Positions 1 through 6,318 are shown, counted from the stretch's first letter. The stretch is DNA of 11,113 bases from Acidobacteriota bacterium (GCA_005778315.1 SXOW01000094.1:1-11113); one strand, 5' to 3'. The notes: generated by a model not told the origin, from the sequence alone. Translations and numbers: made by a program.

Positions 1-2
1 GG

Positions 3-311
3 CTGCAGCCGACGCGCGTCACCGTGCTCAAGGCCTCGTCGCGCGAGAGCCACCTCGGCATCGTACTGCGCGAAGTAAAGAACCGTGAGATTCGCCGTCC
101 GCTCGCCGCGGCCGGCCACGAGGTGACTCGGCTCCTTCGCGTGCGAGTCGGCGGCCTTGCGCTCGGTCACCTGAAACCGCGCGAGTGGTGCGATGTTCCG
201 AGAGAAATGCTCCGGACGGCCTTCCCAGAGTATTCTGGGCGGCGGCCCCGCCGTCCCGGGCGATTGGCGCCGGCGCCACGGCGAGCGCTCGTGCGGGGAG
301 ACGCGACGTGA
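3..311 (+). CDS. RsuA/RluB-family 23S/16S rRNA pseudouridine synthase, C-terminal part (5' end outside window)
   Basis: This is the 3' end of a pseudouridine synthase that isomerises a uridine in rRNA during ribosome assembly in the cytoplasm. The frame is open from position 3, so the true start lies upstream. The visible part matches the end of the RsuA/RluB catalytic domain: LGIVLREVKNREIRRPLAAA corresponds to the family's conserved L.I.L.EGKNRQIRRM..A block, followed by GHEVTRLLRVRVGGLALGHL and KPREW, the usual IG.L.LG.LKPGEWR ending. After that come about 30 Arg/Pro-rich residues with no family counterpart, a variable basic tail as often seen in RluB proteins. The S4 domain and catalytic Asp are outside the window, so RluB and RsuA/RluE cannot be told apart. 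The next gene starts about 95 bp downstream with its own ribosome binding site. Confidence 0.85.
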   Translation: MQPTRVTVLKASSRESHLGIVLREVKNREIRRPLAAAGHEVTRLLRVRVGGLALGHLKPREWCDVPREMLRTAFPEYSGRRPRRPGRLAPAPRRALVRGDAT

Positions 312-406
312 CCGGCGATTCCACGCTGAGTTCTTGCGGTGGAGAGGCGCGGGCCGTTTCTCGGGTCCGGCGAGTAAGACCATACAGACTGGAGGGATTG
401 ACGACG

Positions 407-1327
407 ATGCGCGTGTGGATGGCAGTTGCGGCGGTGGCCCTGGTAGGGGCTGTGGCATGCAGTAGTACGGGCGGCGGACCAACGTCGCCCTCTGGGGCCG
501 ACGGCGGCACGGTGGCGGCCGCACCCGACGGCTCGACGCTCAAGTCCACCTTGCCGCGGCTCCTGATGCCCATCAACGGGAGCACAGCGGAGCTGGCACC
601 AGTGCTTCTGGCTGAGCCGACGAACGGGCGCTTTGTGGTGCTGCAATTGAGCACCCTTCGATTCCAGGTGAGCGAGTCGGCCGACTTCGGGGTGCGCACC
701 GACGAAGGCACCGCGACGGCGCCCGCCGGTGGGCTCGTGGCCTACCAGGTGCAGCGCGCGCAACGATCGGGCACGCGGATCTTCTGGCGGGCTCGTGCCG
801 AGCTCGACGGAGCGTTCGGCCCGTGGTCGACTATCGGCGAGTTCGTCACGTCGCGATCGGCTCCGCCTCCGCCGGGCGGTGGCGGTGGCAATCGCACACC
901 CGATCCGCCTCCGGGTCAGCGGCTCGGACTTCCGAACATGACGGCGCAGATTGCGCAGTGGACGGCTGAGCGGCCAGACCTCTTCCCCGCGCAGCAATGC
1001 CCGCTTGGTGTGAAGTACGTCAACAATCCCTGGCAGGACTACATTGTCGACCGACTCCGCCAGGTCGACACGCGATGGGGCTATAACGCGAAGCCGACGC
1101 GCGGACCGAGCGACAACGGCGGACGGGCCGTAGTCGCCGCGGGCGACGAGATCCTCTACAACTGGGGTTCCAATGGTGACGAGGGCAACACGAACGAGGT
1201 GTACGCCGTCGACATGCTCACCGCGCACTGCGGCGACAAGGAGCCGCGGCCCATCGCGCCGTCGCTGACGTGGCGCGTCTTCACGGGCGAGGAGCCGGTG
1301 CGCTGGACCGGCGCGGGTCGGTTCTAA
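407..1327 (+). CDS. Predicted lipoprotein with FN3-like domain and C-terminal WG-rich domain
   Basis: A 306-residue protein predicted to be exported and lipid-anchored. The start ATG at 407 was chosen because GGAGGG at 391-396 is spaced 10 nt before it and because it gives a clean lipoprotein signal: Arg2, a hydrophobic stretch at 4-16 and lipobox AVAC with Cys18. The open frame upstream of it lacks these signals. Residues about 47-148 look like a fibronectin-III-type beta-sandwich of the kind found in acidobacterial surface proteins (LPRLLMPINGSTAELAPVL, FQVSESADFG, IFWRARAELDGAFGPWSTI, EFVTS). A Pro/Gly-rich linker at 151-170 follows. Residues about 174-306 form a separate domain with QVDTRWGYN (219-227), NWGSNGDEG (252-260), VYAVDM, Cys198 and Cys275, ending WTGAGRF. 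I recall similar C-terminal domains in other hypothetical proteins of this phylum but know no function for them. The gene stands alone and ends before a strong terminator. No catalytic role is claimed. Confidence 0.8.
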   Translation: MRVWMAVAAVALVGAVACSSTGGGPTSPSGADGGTVAAAPDGSTLKSTLPRLLMPINGSTAELAPVLLAEPTNGRFVVLQLSTLRFQVSESADFGVRTDEGTATAPAGGLVAYQVQRAQRSGTRIFWRARAELDGAFGPWSTIGEFVTSRSAPPPPGGGGGNRTPDPPPGQRLGLPNMTAQIAQWTAERPDLFPAQQCPLGVKYVNNPWQDYIVDRLRQVDTRWGYNAKPTRGPSDNGGRAVVAAGDEILYNWGSNGDEGNTNEVYAVDMLTAHCGDKEPRPIAPSLTWRVFTGEEPVRWTGAGRF

Positions 1328-1364
1328 CCAGTAGCGTACGGGGAACGGGGGCAAGGAACAGACG

Positions 1365-1398
1365 GGGCCCGGCGTTGACGCCGGGCCCGTTGTTTTCG
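1365..1398 (+). terminator. Rho-independent terminator after the lipoprotein gene
   Basis: A perfect 10-bp stem (GGGCCCGGCG at 1365-1374, CGCCGGGCCC at 1379-1388) with a TTGA loop is followed by GTTGTTTTC on the + strand, 37 nt after the lipoprotein stop. The opposite strand after the stem reads CCGTCTGTTCCTT, weakly T-rich, so the hairpin may also stop transcripts of the - strand pseudogene that ends at 1420. Confidence 0.8.
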
Positions 1399-1419
1399 TA
1401 GCGCCGGCTGTTCTCTGTT

Positions 1420-1569
1420 CTAGAGAAAAAAGTCCCCCATCAACTCCTCTTCTCTCGCGCCGTCTTGCAGGTAGCGCGAGAGATCGGTCACGCCGCTCTC
1501 GCGCAGGACCTCGTCGTCGATGAAGAAGTGTCCCGTGCAGCGACGGCTCGGGCGCGTCAGGACCAGGGC
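1420..1569 (-). pseudogene. 3' remnant of a short-chain dehydrogenase/reductase (SDR), fused in frame
   Basis: The final 49 codons of the preceding pseudogene frame read ALVLTRPSRRCTGHFFIDDE, then VLRESGVTDLSRY and end MGDFFL. This is the typical C-terminus of classical SDR oxidoreductases of the citronellol dehydrogenase/HSDL2-like group, whose members end with a block like AILTRPSR..TGNFFIDDEVLREAGVTDFS.Y and a closing DLFL or DFFL. The junction with the DUF1587 protein falls near 1569/1570, just after VDGDQV, and keeps the frame. No Rossmann-fold N-terminus (TGxxxGIG) or YxxxK site is present anywhere in the window, so only the tail was captured or left behind. The identification rests on recalled family consensus. 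Confidence 0.72.
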
Positions 1570-2314
1570 GACCTGATCACCGTCCACCGTCACCTCCAAA
1601 CGCTGCGGCAGACGACCGCCGGTCGCACGAACGAGCTCGACCTGCAGCGCATACTCGGCATCCTGCGGGAACAGATGGCTGACCAGCGTGCCGCCCCGTG
1701 TCCCGAACGGCAGCGCCTCCACACGATCATGCTGCTGCATGTCAGTGGCAATACGGTAGGTGTGTGAGACCACGGCTGGAGGGGGGCTCCCGACGGCCCA
1801 CCGACTCACCGTCCTGGCCGCCGCCAGGTAGCGCTCCATGAGCGACTGCGACAAGCGAAGCGCGTCCCCCACGTTGTCGAACCCGCGACTCGAGTCGTCG
1901 GCCGGTAACAGTTCCGCGACGTCGATATCGAGGGCCAGCAGGTCACGCACGGCGTTGCGATATTCGACCCGGTTGAGTCGGTGAAACGACGTCGTTCGGC
2001 CATGATTCGGCCTCGCCGCGGCGGCGCGCCCAGTTCGTCCTCCAGCCACGCCAGCAGCGCACGCTCGGCGTCGGGGTCGGGCCGCGGACGGCCAGCCGGC
2101 GGCATCATGCCGCCGCGCAGTTTCCGCACGACCTGCTCCCAGACCGCCGCGTGGTCACCGATGCGTTCGAGATCGAGCGTATCCAGCGCCAGACCGACGG
2201 CACGAAGGAAGGCTGGCCCGCGAACACCAGGCGCGGCGGAGCCGACACCACCAGCAGCAGGGTCACGACGACGCCGACGAGCGCACAACGGGTAGGCGTC
2301 AAGAGCGTCAGCAT
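1420..2314 (-). pseudogene. Broken DUF1587 planctomycete-type cytochrome gene, fused at its end to a short-chain dehydrogenase remnant
   Basis: Intact members of this family are large exported proteins: signal peptide, N-terminal CxxCH cytochrome, DUF1587, DUF1595, DUF1592, DUF1588, DUF1585. Here the pieces lie in three frames. A signal peptide starts at ATG 2314 (CALVGVVVTLLLVVSA, then FAGQ) and its frame ends near 2213. The frame changes to PAFLRAVGLALDTLDL...VVRKLRGGMMPPAGRPRPDP...LAWLEDELG (about 2219-2028), where the usual CVTCHN heme site expected before AGLALDTLDL is absent. Near 2028-2031 the frame changes again to RAAAARPNHGR and the DUF1587 core HRLNRVEYRNAVRDLLALDI, LLPADDSSRGFDNVGDALRL and on to RLEVTVDGDQV. 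At about 1570 similarity to this family stops and the last 49 codons are an SDR C-terminus. DUF1592, DUF1588 and DUF1585 are missing. Two frameshifts, a deleted heme site and the fusion argue for a dead gene rather than a sequencing slip. Confidence 0.85.
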
Positions 2315-2660
2315 ACCTGCAAGTCCGGGCCAACACATCCAGCCGGGCCACCGACCCGCTCAGTGTACGCGGTTCGCCAGACGCTACGCTGCGCGTCTTT
2401 CGACCATCGCCCATCTGGCCGTGGATCGCTTCCAATCGTCGGACGGCGGATGGCCGATCCAGGCCGCGCAGGTTGCGGAATCCGAGCCCCCGCTGACGCC
2501 CTGAGCAGCCACACGAACGGTCAAGTAACGACACACGCTGATCTGACGAATTGGGCCCCGCTGGGAGGCTTGGGTAGCCACATCGCGACCGGTGCGCATG
2601 CCATCAGTTCCGGCCACGGGCTGCTGGCGCCCCTGTGCCAGGGTGTCGAATGGCTGCCGC
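2315..2660. other. Intergenic region with no supportable gene
   Basis: These 346 bases lie between the signal-peptide start of the DUF1587 pseudogene and the stop of the TorF-like gene, both on the - strand. Open frames are short, overlap each other on both strands and show no recognisable domain, signal peptide or ribosome binding site. No convincing terminator hairpin with a T-run was seen. It may hold the promoter of the former cytochrome gene or further eroded sequence. Confidence 0.5.
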
Positions 2661-3323
2661 TCAACCACTCTCCGGCCGCAGGTTGGTGTCTGTGTATCGA
2701 AGGTCCAACGAGAGACCGCTGAGCGTGGTAGTGACGCCTACGTCCCAGTACGCGCGGTTGCGCCGATGCTCCACGAACCCGACGCCAGCCGACCCGGTCA
2801 CCGCAACCAGGGAGGTCACGTCCATTGCGGCACGGGCGTGCGTGTGCAAGGTGACCCCGGCGCCGTAAGATCCGCTCGGGGACAAGGCGGTCGTCGTGCC
2901 GAACGCGATTCGCCCGAGGTTCCGGTCGACCAGCACCTTGGCTTGGAAGAAGTCGTAGGTCCGACCGACGTCGCCCTCGTTGAACGAGTTGTACATCGCT
3001 TCCAGGCGCACCTCATTACCGCGAATCCGGAAGCGTCTCCCAGCATAGAGATCGACCTCGAGCCAGGTGTCGGTGGGGTCGTCGAAATCGACCCGGCTCA
3101 TCCAGACGCCAGCGTAGATGCCCTCTGGAAGCAGCCAGTGGAGCGAGAGCTGTACCGCGGGCTGGCGATCACTGAGGCGGACCCCCTGAAAGCGATAGTC
3201 GCTCGTAATTCGAAACGACGGAAAGAGCCCGCGTGGCTCTGGTGGCCGTGGGGCTGTGCTTTGTCCGCTGGCGACAGCAGCGGCAAGGTTCGCCGTCAGC
3301 AGTACGGCGACCGCGACACGCAT
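2661..3323 (-). CDS. TorF-family putative outer membrane porin (CHP02001-type)
   Basis: A 220-residue exported beta-barrel candidate. The ATG at 3323 was chosen because GGAGGAG lies 6 nt before it and it yields a signal peptide (MRVAVAVLLTANLAAAVASG, cleavage near residues 20-24); the longer frame upstream has neither. The mature protein has the TorF signature ITSDYRFQGVRLSDRQPAVQ (39-58), followed by alternating strands such as GIYAGVWMSRVDF, WLEVDLYAGRRF, DFFQAKVLVD and YWDVGVTTTLSGLSLDLRYT. Family members are thought to sit in the outer membrane; their transported substrates are largely unknown. The protein ends DTNLRPESG, where relatives usually add a further 15-25 residues forming the last strand with a terminal aromatic residue, so the barrel may be incomplete. 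An AraC-type regulator gene lies 134 bp upstream on the same strand and could control it, but no operator was identified. Confidence 0.78.
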   Translation of the reverse strand: MRVAVAVLLTANLAAAVASGQSTAPRPPEPRGLFPSFRITSDYRFQGVRLSDRQPAVQLSLHWLLPEGIYAGVWMSRVDFDDPTDTWLEVDLYAGRRFRIRGNEVRLEAMYNSFNEGDVGRTYDFFQAKVLVDRNLGRIAFGTTTALSPSGSYGAGVTLHTHARAAMDVTSLVAVTGSAGVGFVEHRRNRAYWDVGVTTTLSGLSLDLRYTDTNLRPESG

Positions 3324-3457
3324 TCGGGGCTCCTCCGCGGCGTTGGCGCGCCGCCCGGCCGCTGCGCCGTCGGCTGATAGTCCTATCGCCGTCCGGGCTC
3401 GCACGCAGTGTCGCGAACACGCGGCCGGGTACTCCAGTCGGATTCTTCAAGGACTGG

Positions 3458-4219
3458 TCACTTACTGGAATCGAGGCTGTTTTCTCGGAATCGATCTCGA
3501 TTCTGGGCTCTGGCCCGGTATTCGGTAGGAGTCATGGCTTCCTGGTCCCGGAACGCCCGATTGAGCGGCGCGATCGACTGATAGCCGGCCGACAGGGCGA
3601 GGGTGAGCACGGGAACCGTGTTCTGAGCAGGATCGGCCAGGGCTCGGCAGACATCTGCCAGGCGGTAGTGGTGCAGCAGGGTGTTGAAGTTCCTGAAACC
3701 CATGTGCTCGTGGATCAGAGCGCGCAGCCGATATTCCGGGATCGAGAGGTGCACCGAAAGATCCCTGACCGTGAGTCCCATCTGTCGATGGATGTGAGAA
3801 TCCTCGAACGCTGCTCGCACGCGAGCGACGTCCGTGTCTCTTCTGGTGTGGTCAAAGGACGGTTCGACCGGGGATGGACGCTCCGGGTCGATGTATCGCA
3901 CGACATCCGGTCGCATCAGGGCAAAGACGATGACGCCCAATACCAGTAGCCCGGCGACCGCGAACGCGACATGGACAGGATAGATGGCGGCGATCGGGAT
4001 CAGGCCAAAGCCCATACCGATGCGCTCGACCACGAGCGTGAGCGCACCGAGCGTGACAAAGGCGACCAGAAGGACCACGCGCAGGCGGCGCCGGGCCTCG
4101 ACGAGGTCGCTGCGTCGTTCGCCAAGCAGCCAGGAGAGGGCGCACCCCAGGAACACCAGCTGAAGCGCCACCGGGATCACATCGTACAGCCAGGTCGTCA
4201 GCACAGGAGCGGCGGTCAC
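3458..4219 (-). CDS. Membrane-anchored AraC-family transcriptional regulator, N-terminus probably frameshifted
   Basis: The C-terminal 90 residues (about 148-238 of the 253-residue frame starting at GTG 4219) are an AraC-type double helix-turn-helix: LTVRDLSVHLSIPEYRLRAL for the first helix pair, FNTLLHHYRLADVCRAL, and VLTLALSAGYQSIAPLNRAF with MTPTEYR for the second. The N-terminal half contains several hydrophobic segments (about 12-33, 47-65, 72-102) with a basic loop GERRSDLVEARRRLR, so the regulator sits in the membrane and may sense an envelope signal. GTG 4219 has no ribosome binding site and the open frame continues upstream (LEWIAGTDI) to a stop with no better start. A second frame beginning at GTG 4295 gives MIPGPFAFDYGRFFVA and would join exactly at LEWIAGTDI if one C were removed from the CCCC run near 4245-4250, giving about 278 residues. 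The neighbouring TorF-like gene is a plausible target. Confidence 0.8.
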   Translation of the reverse strand: MTAAPVLTTWLYDVIPVALQLVFLGCALSWLLGERRSDLVEARRRLRVVLLVAFVTLGALTLVVERIGMGFGLIPIAAIYPVHVAFAVAGLLVLGVIVFALMRPDVVRYIDPERPSPVEPSFDHTRRDTDVARVRAAFEDSHIHRQMGLTVRDLSVHLSIPEYRLRALIHEHMGFRNFNTLLHHYRLADVCRALADPAQNTVPVLTLALSAGYQSIAPLNRAFRDQEAMTPTEYRARAQNRDRFRENSLDSSK

Positions 4220-4295
4220 GATGTCAGTGCCGGCGATCCACTCCAGGGGCGACGAAGAACCTCCCGTAGTCGAACGCGAACGGCCCGGGAATCAC

Positions 4296-4653
4296 CGCGG
4301 CGTAATCCTGTCGCTACTGGTCAGCTTGAGCCTACCAGCCGCGCCGCTCCTTTGATCGCTGCCGGGGACTACAGCATGGCGCTCATGCTGCGTGGAGCGC
4401 GCTCGGTCGAACCACACCCCTGACAATGGTCAACCCGGATAGGTCGGGAAGAATTGATCAACCGTGAGTCAAACAGGCGTGCAGCTGCCATCGTCCGTTG
4501 TCAGCAACGAGCAGATCACCCTATCAAGCAGACCGAACATCGAACAACCGCGGGTTGGCGGCGGTCACAACGCATATGCCCACGCGATGGTCGCCCCATG
4601 TCGTCGGGACAAGCTGATCCCAGCTCTGTGAGCATATGGTCCCGACCCTGGGC
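4296..4653. other. Intergenic region between the AraC-type regulator and the SecD-like gene
   Basis: This 358-bp stretch follows the stop of the SecD-like gene and precedes the regulator gene, both on the - strand. Short frames on both strands lack recognisable domains. It contains a spaced inverted repeat at 4603-4646 (listed separately), a GCATATGC palindrome at 4572-4579 with a second GCATATG at 4632-4638, and a GAGCGCGCTC palindrome at 4395-4404. No good -35/-10 pair for the regulator gene was found. Confidence 0.5.
4603..4646. repeat. Spaced inverted repeat downstream of the SecD-like gene
   Basis: GTCGGGAC at 4603-4610 and GTCCCGAC at 4639-4646 are perfect 8-bp inverted copies separated by 28 nt; the spacer holds a smaller AGCT...AGCT pair. 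The structure begins 8 nt after the stop of the - strand SecD-like gene, where a 3'-end hairpin would be expected, but no T-run follows it on that strand, so it is not a classical terminator. It could be an RNA 3'-end structure or chance. Confidence 0.35.
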
Positions 4654-5271
4654 TCATCGACCAACAATACCGTCAACGATGCGCTCCGCGTCGACTCTCG
4701 CGTAGTCACCCGTGATGATTGCCGAGTCGCCGATCACCGCTCGCACGATTGGAGCGGTGACGACGACCCCATCGATGAGGATTGCCAGTGGCTGTCCGAG
4801 GTACATCGCCGTGGCCGCCCGCATCTTTTGAGCGCCGGCCACCGTGAGCTGCACCTCAATGCTGAATTGCGACTGGTCGTTGCCCGGAACGACGGTGGCG
4901 TGTGCGATGTCCTCGTTCGTGACGATGACCTCATCGTACAGATACACGACCCGGTCTGAGTTTCCGACCCGCGCCTCCTCCAAACCAGGGGTCGATTCTT
5001 CAGTCGCGAGCCGGACCTCGAATCGGACCGCCGCCTGCAACGTCGCGTTTTCTCGTGGCCACAGTTGGATGCCCACCATGAGACCGACGACCACCAGGAC
5101 CAGCGGAGCCAGCACGGAGAATCGCTTGGGCAACAGGGGTGACGACGACGAGTGCACGCTGGTCGCGGCCGCGATGACCTCGTGCCGAAGCCGATCGCGC
5201 GCCTGCCCGGACCGGTCCAGTTCGCGGCGCAATGGGTCTGCGTCTCGCAAGATGTCTCCAGTGGTCTTCAT
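4654..5271 (-). CDS. Single-pass membrane protein with SecDF P1-head domain, candidate partner (anti-sigma-like) of the upstream sigma factor
   Basis: A 205-residue protein starting at ATG 5271, which overlaps the sigma factor stop as ATGA. Residues 1-50 are hydrophilic and would be cytoplasmic (DILRDADPLRRE, RDRLRHEVIAAA). One hydrophobic helix lies at about 52-70 (SVLAPLVLVVVGLMVGIQLW). The outer part, about 80-205, matches the SecDF P1 head subdomain: FEVRLATEE, VVYLYDEVIVTNEDI, FSIEVQLTVAGAQKM, GQPLAILIDGVVVTAPIVRA and a final SAIITGDY with AERI. In SecD this domain sits in the periplasm and helps pull substrates across the membrane, but here the 12-helix translocase is absent, so this is not a SecD. 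The architecture (short cytoplasmic N-terminus, one helix, outer sensor domain, translational coupling to a sigma factor) is that of a transmembrane anti-sigma factor, although no ZAS/zinc-finger HxxxCxxC motif is present. That role is inference. Confidence 0.8.
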   Translation of the reverse strand: MKTTGDILRDADPLRRELDRSGQARDRLRHEVIAAATSVHSSSSPLLPKRFSVLAPLVLVVVGLMVGIQLWPRENATLQAAVRFEVRLATEESTPGLEEARVGNSDRVVYLYDEVIVTNEDIAHATVVPGNDQSQFSIEVQLTVAGAQKMRAATAMYLGQPLAILIDGVVVTAPIVRAVIGDSAIITGDYARVDAERIVDGIVGR

Positions 5272-5825
5272 GGGGTTGCTCCTGGTCGCACGCGGGTAAG
5301 GACGCGGGCCAGCGCGCGGCGGCCTGTGGCGAGATGCCACCGCACCGTCACGGCGCTGACGGCCAGCACCGACGCGATCGCCGACGTCGTCAGTCCTTCG
5401 AGTTCATGCATCACCACGACAGCGCGGCGGCGGGGTGGCAACGCGTCGAGCGCGCTCCAGACGGTCGCGCGCGCGATGAACGCCGCCTCCTGGTCCGCGC
5501 CGTCCGCCTCGGGGAGAGGGCTCGCTGCCCGGTGATACCGCCGTCGCACCTCCTGCTTCCGCCACTCGTCCCGACGGATATTGATGAGGACGCGGACGAG
5601 CCACGCCTCCTCACGGGTCAGGCCCCGCGGGACGGACGCTGGAAAACGGGCCGCCTTGAGAAACGTGTCCTGAACCAGGTCCAGCGCGTCGTCGGCGGCG
5701 GGTGTGAGCCGCCTGGCGAGGCGGTACAACCGGTCGTAGTGGGCGTCGAAGAGGGCGGCCAGTCGGTCGGCCGGTTCATCCGCCACGGTGACGGGAAGCG
5801 CACGGACGAGAGGCCGGCCGTTCAT
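5268..5825 (-). CDS. ECF-type RNA polymerase sigma-70 family sigma factor
   Basis: A 185-residue sigma factor directing RNA polymerase to a specific promoter set. Region 2 spans about 22-95: LAALFDAHYDRLYRLARRLT, then DDALDLVQDTFLKAAR (the core-binding -10 helix region), AWLVRVLINIRRDEWRKQ. Region 4 spans about 118-175: ATVWSALDALPPRRRAVVVM, HELEGLTTSAIASVLAVSAV and TVRWHLATGRRAL, the helix-turn-helix that reads the -35 element. Region 3 is absent, as in extracytoplasmic-function sigmas. The start ATG at 5825 has only AAGG almost adjacent, so translation initiation is weakly supported; a GTG 13 codons in has no better site. The stop overlaps the start of the membrane protein downstream by 4 nt, indicating a translationally coupled operon. 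A 15-nt palindrome lies 32 nt upstream of the start and could be a regulatory site. Confidence 0.92.
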   Translation of the reverse strand: MNGRPLVRALPVTVADEPADRLAALFDAHYDRLYRLARRLTPAADDALDLVQDTFLKAARFPASVPRGLTREEAWLVRVLINIRRDEWRKQEVRRRYHRAASPLPEADGADQEAAFIARATVWSALDALPPRRRAVVVMHELEGLTTSAIASVLAVSAVTVRWHLATGRRALARVLTRVRPGATP

Positions 5826-5856
5826 ACCTTGCTAGACGGCTGACGACCCGATTTCG

Positions 5857-5871
5857 TTGGTGGCCCACCAA
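5857..5871. promoter_or_regulatory. 15-nt palindrome upstream of the sigma factor gene (candidate operator)
   Basis: TTGGTGG at 5857-5863 and CCACCAA at 5865-5871 are perfect 7-bp inverted arms around one central C. It ends 32 nt before the sigma gene start on the - strand, a position suited to a repressor or activator site. No promoter hexamers could be placed with confidence beside it, and no regulator is known to me for this motif. Confidence 0.35.
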
Positions 5872-6306
5872 ACAAGGGCATAACACGTCCCCGTCACCGT
5901 GCTTCGTCAGTCCAGTGCTTCAATGATGCTCGTCTGTGACGAAGATCTACGACATCGGGTAGCCTGCCCAGGACCGTCAGAACGATCATGCGCTGAGTCC
6001 GGGCGTCGCGCAGTGGGACGACCAACGCCCCGAGTAGGTCTCCAGATCGGCGTCTATCGGGAGCAACGGCACCCGTTTGGAGTCTAGTCGGTTCGCAGCC
6101 CCGCCCCCTCGCCCCCCGACTCGACCCTCCAATCGCCACGGGCGGGGCGGTCCCGGTTGGCCGGCCGAGAACGTCCTCGACGCCAGCCGGCGGGTCACAA
6201 TCGACCGGAAGCCCCGTTGCGTGTTGAAGGTCCTGCTTGCGCTGCACCGGCCCAGACCGACCGATCGTTGCCCTGCCAAGGACGATAGACGACACTAAAT
6301 CCCGTC

Positions 6307-6312
6307 TATGAT
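6307..6312 (+). promoter_or_regulatory. -10-like TATGAT suited to a leaderless transcript
   Basis: TATGAT matches the sigma-70 -10 consensus at five of six bases and ends so that the A of the epoxide hydrolase ATG (6319) is 7 nt downstream, exactly where a transcript would begin. No Shine-Dalgarno sequence is seen before that ATG, which fits leaderless translation. The -35 position (about 6284-6289, GATAGA) is not consensus. Confidence 0.45.
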
Positions 6313-6318
6313 CGACCG

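Larger units (their letters stand above)
5826..6318. other. 493-bp intergenic region between divergent sigma factor and epoxide hydrolase genes
   Basis: The frames on both strands are short to medium (up to 133 codons on - at 5894-6295, 73 codons on + at 6077-6298), low in complexity, overlap each other, and show no domain, signal peptide or ribosome binding site that I recognise. A C-rich run lies at 6101-6119. Apart from the palindrome near the sigma gene and the -10-like element next to the epoxide hydrolase start, nothing specific was identified. It could contain an unrecognised remnant gene or non-coding RNA. Confidence 0.5.

Noticed and set aside
28..1354. Long - strand open frames (227 and 395 codons) opposite the pseudouridine synthase and lipoprotein genes
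   Set aside because: Arg/Pro-rich, no domains or signals; they are antisense shadows of high-GC coding sequence whose + strand frames show family motifs and a lipobox.
2592..3377. 261-codon + strand frame opposite the TorF-like gene
   Set aside because: No recognisable motif, while the - strand has a signal peptide, ribosome binding site and the TorF signature.
4654..5271. Annotation as SecD preprotein translocase subunit
   Set aside because: Only the P1-head-like domain and one membrane helix are present; the multi-helix RND translocase domain is absent and the protein is far too short.
5894..6298. Open frames of 133, 97 and 73 codons in the intergenic region before the epoxide hydrolase
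   Set aside because: They overlap on opposite strands, have biased composition and no start signals or known domains. I could not tell a remnant gene from chance frames.
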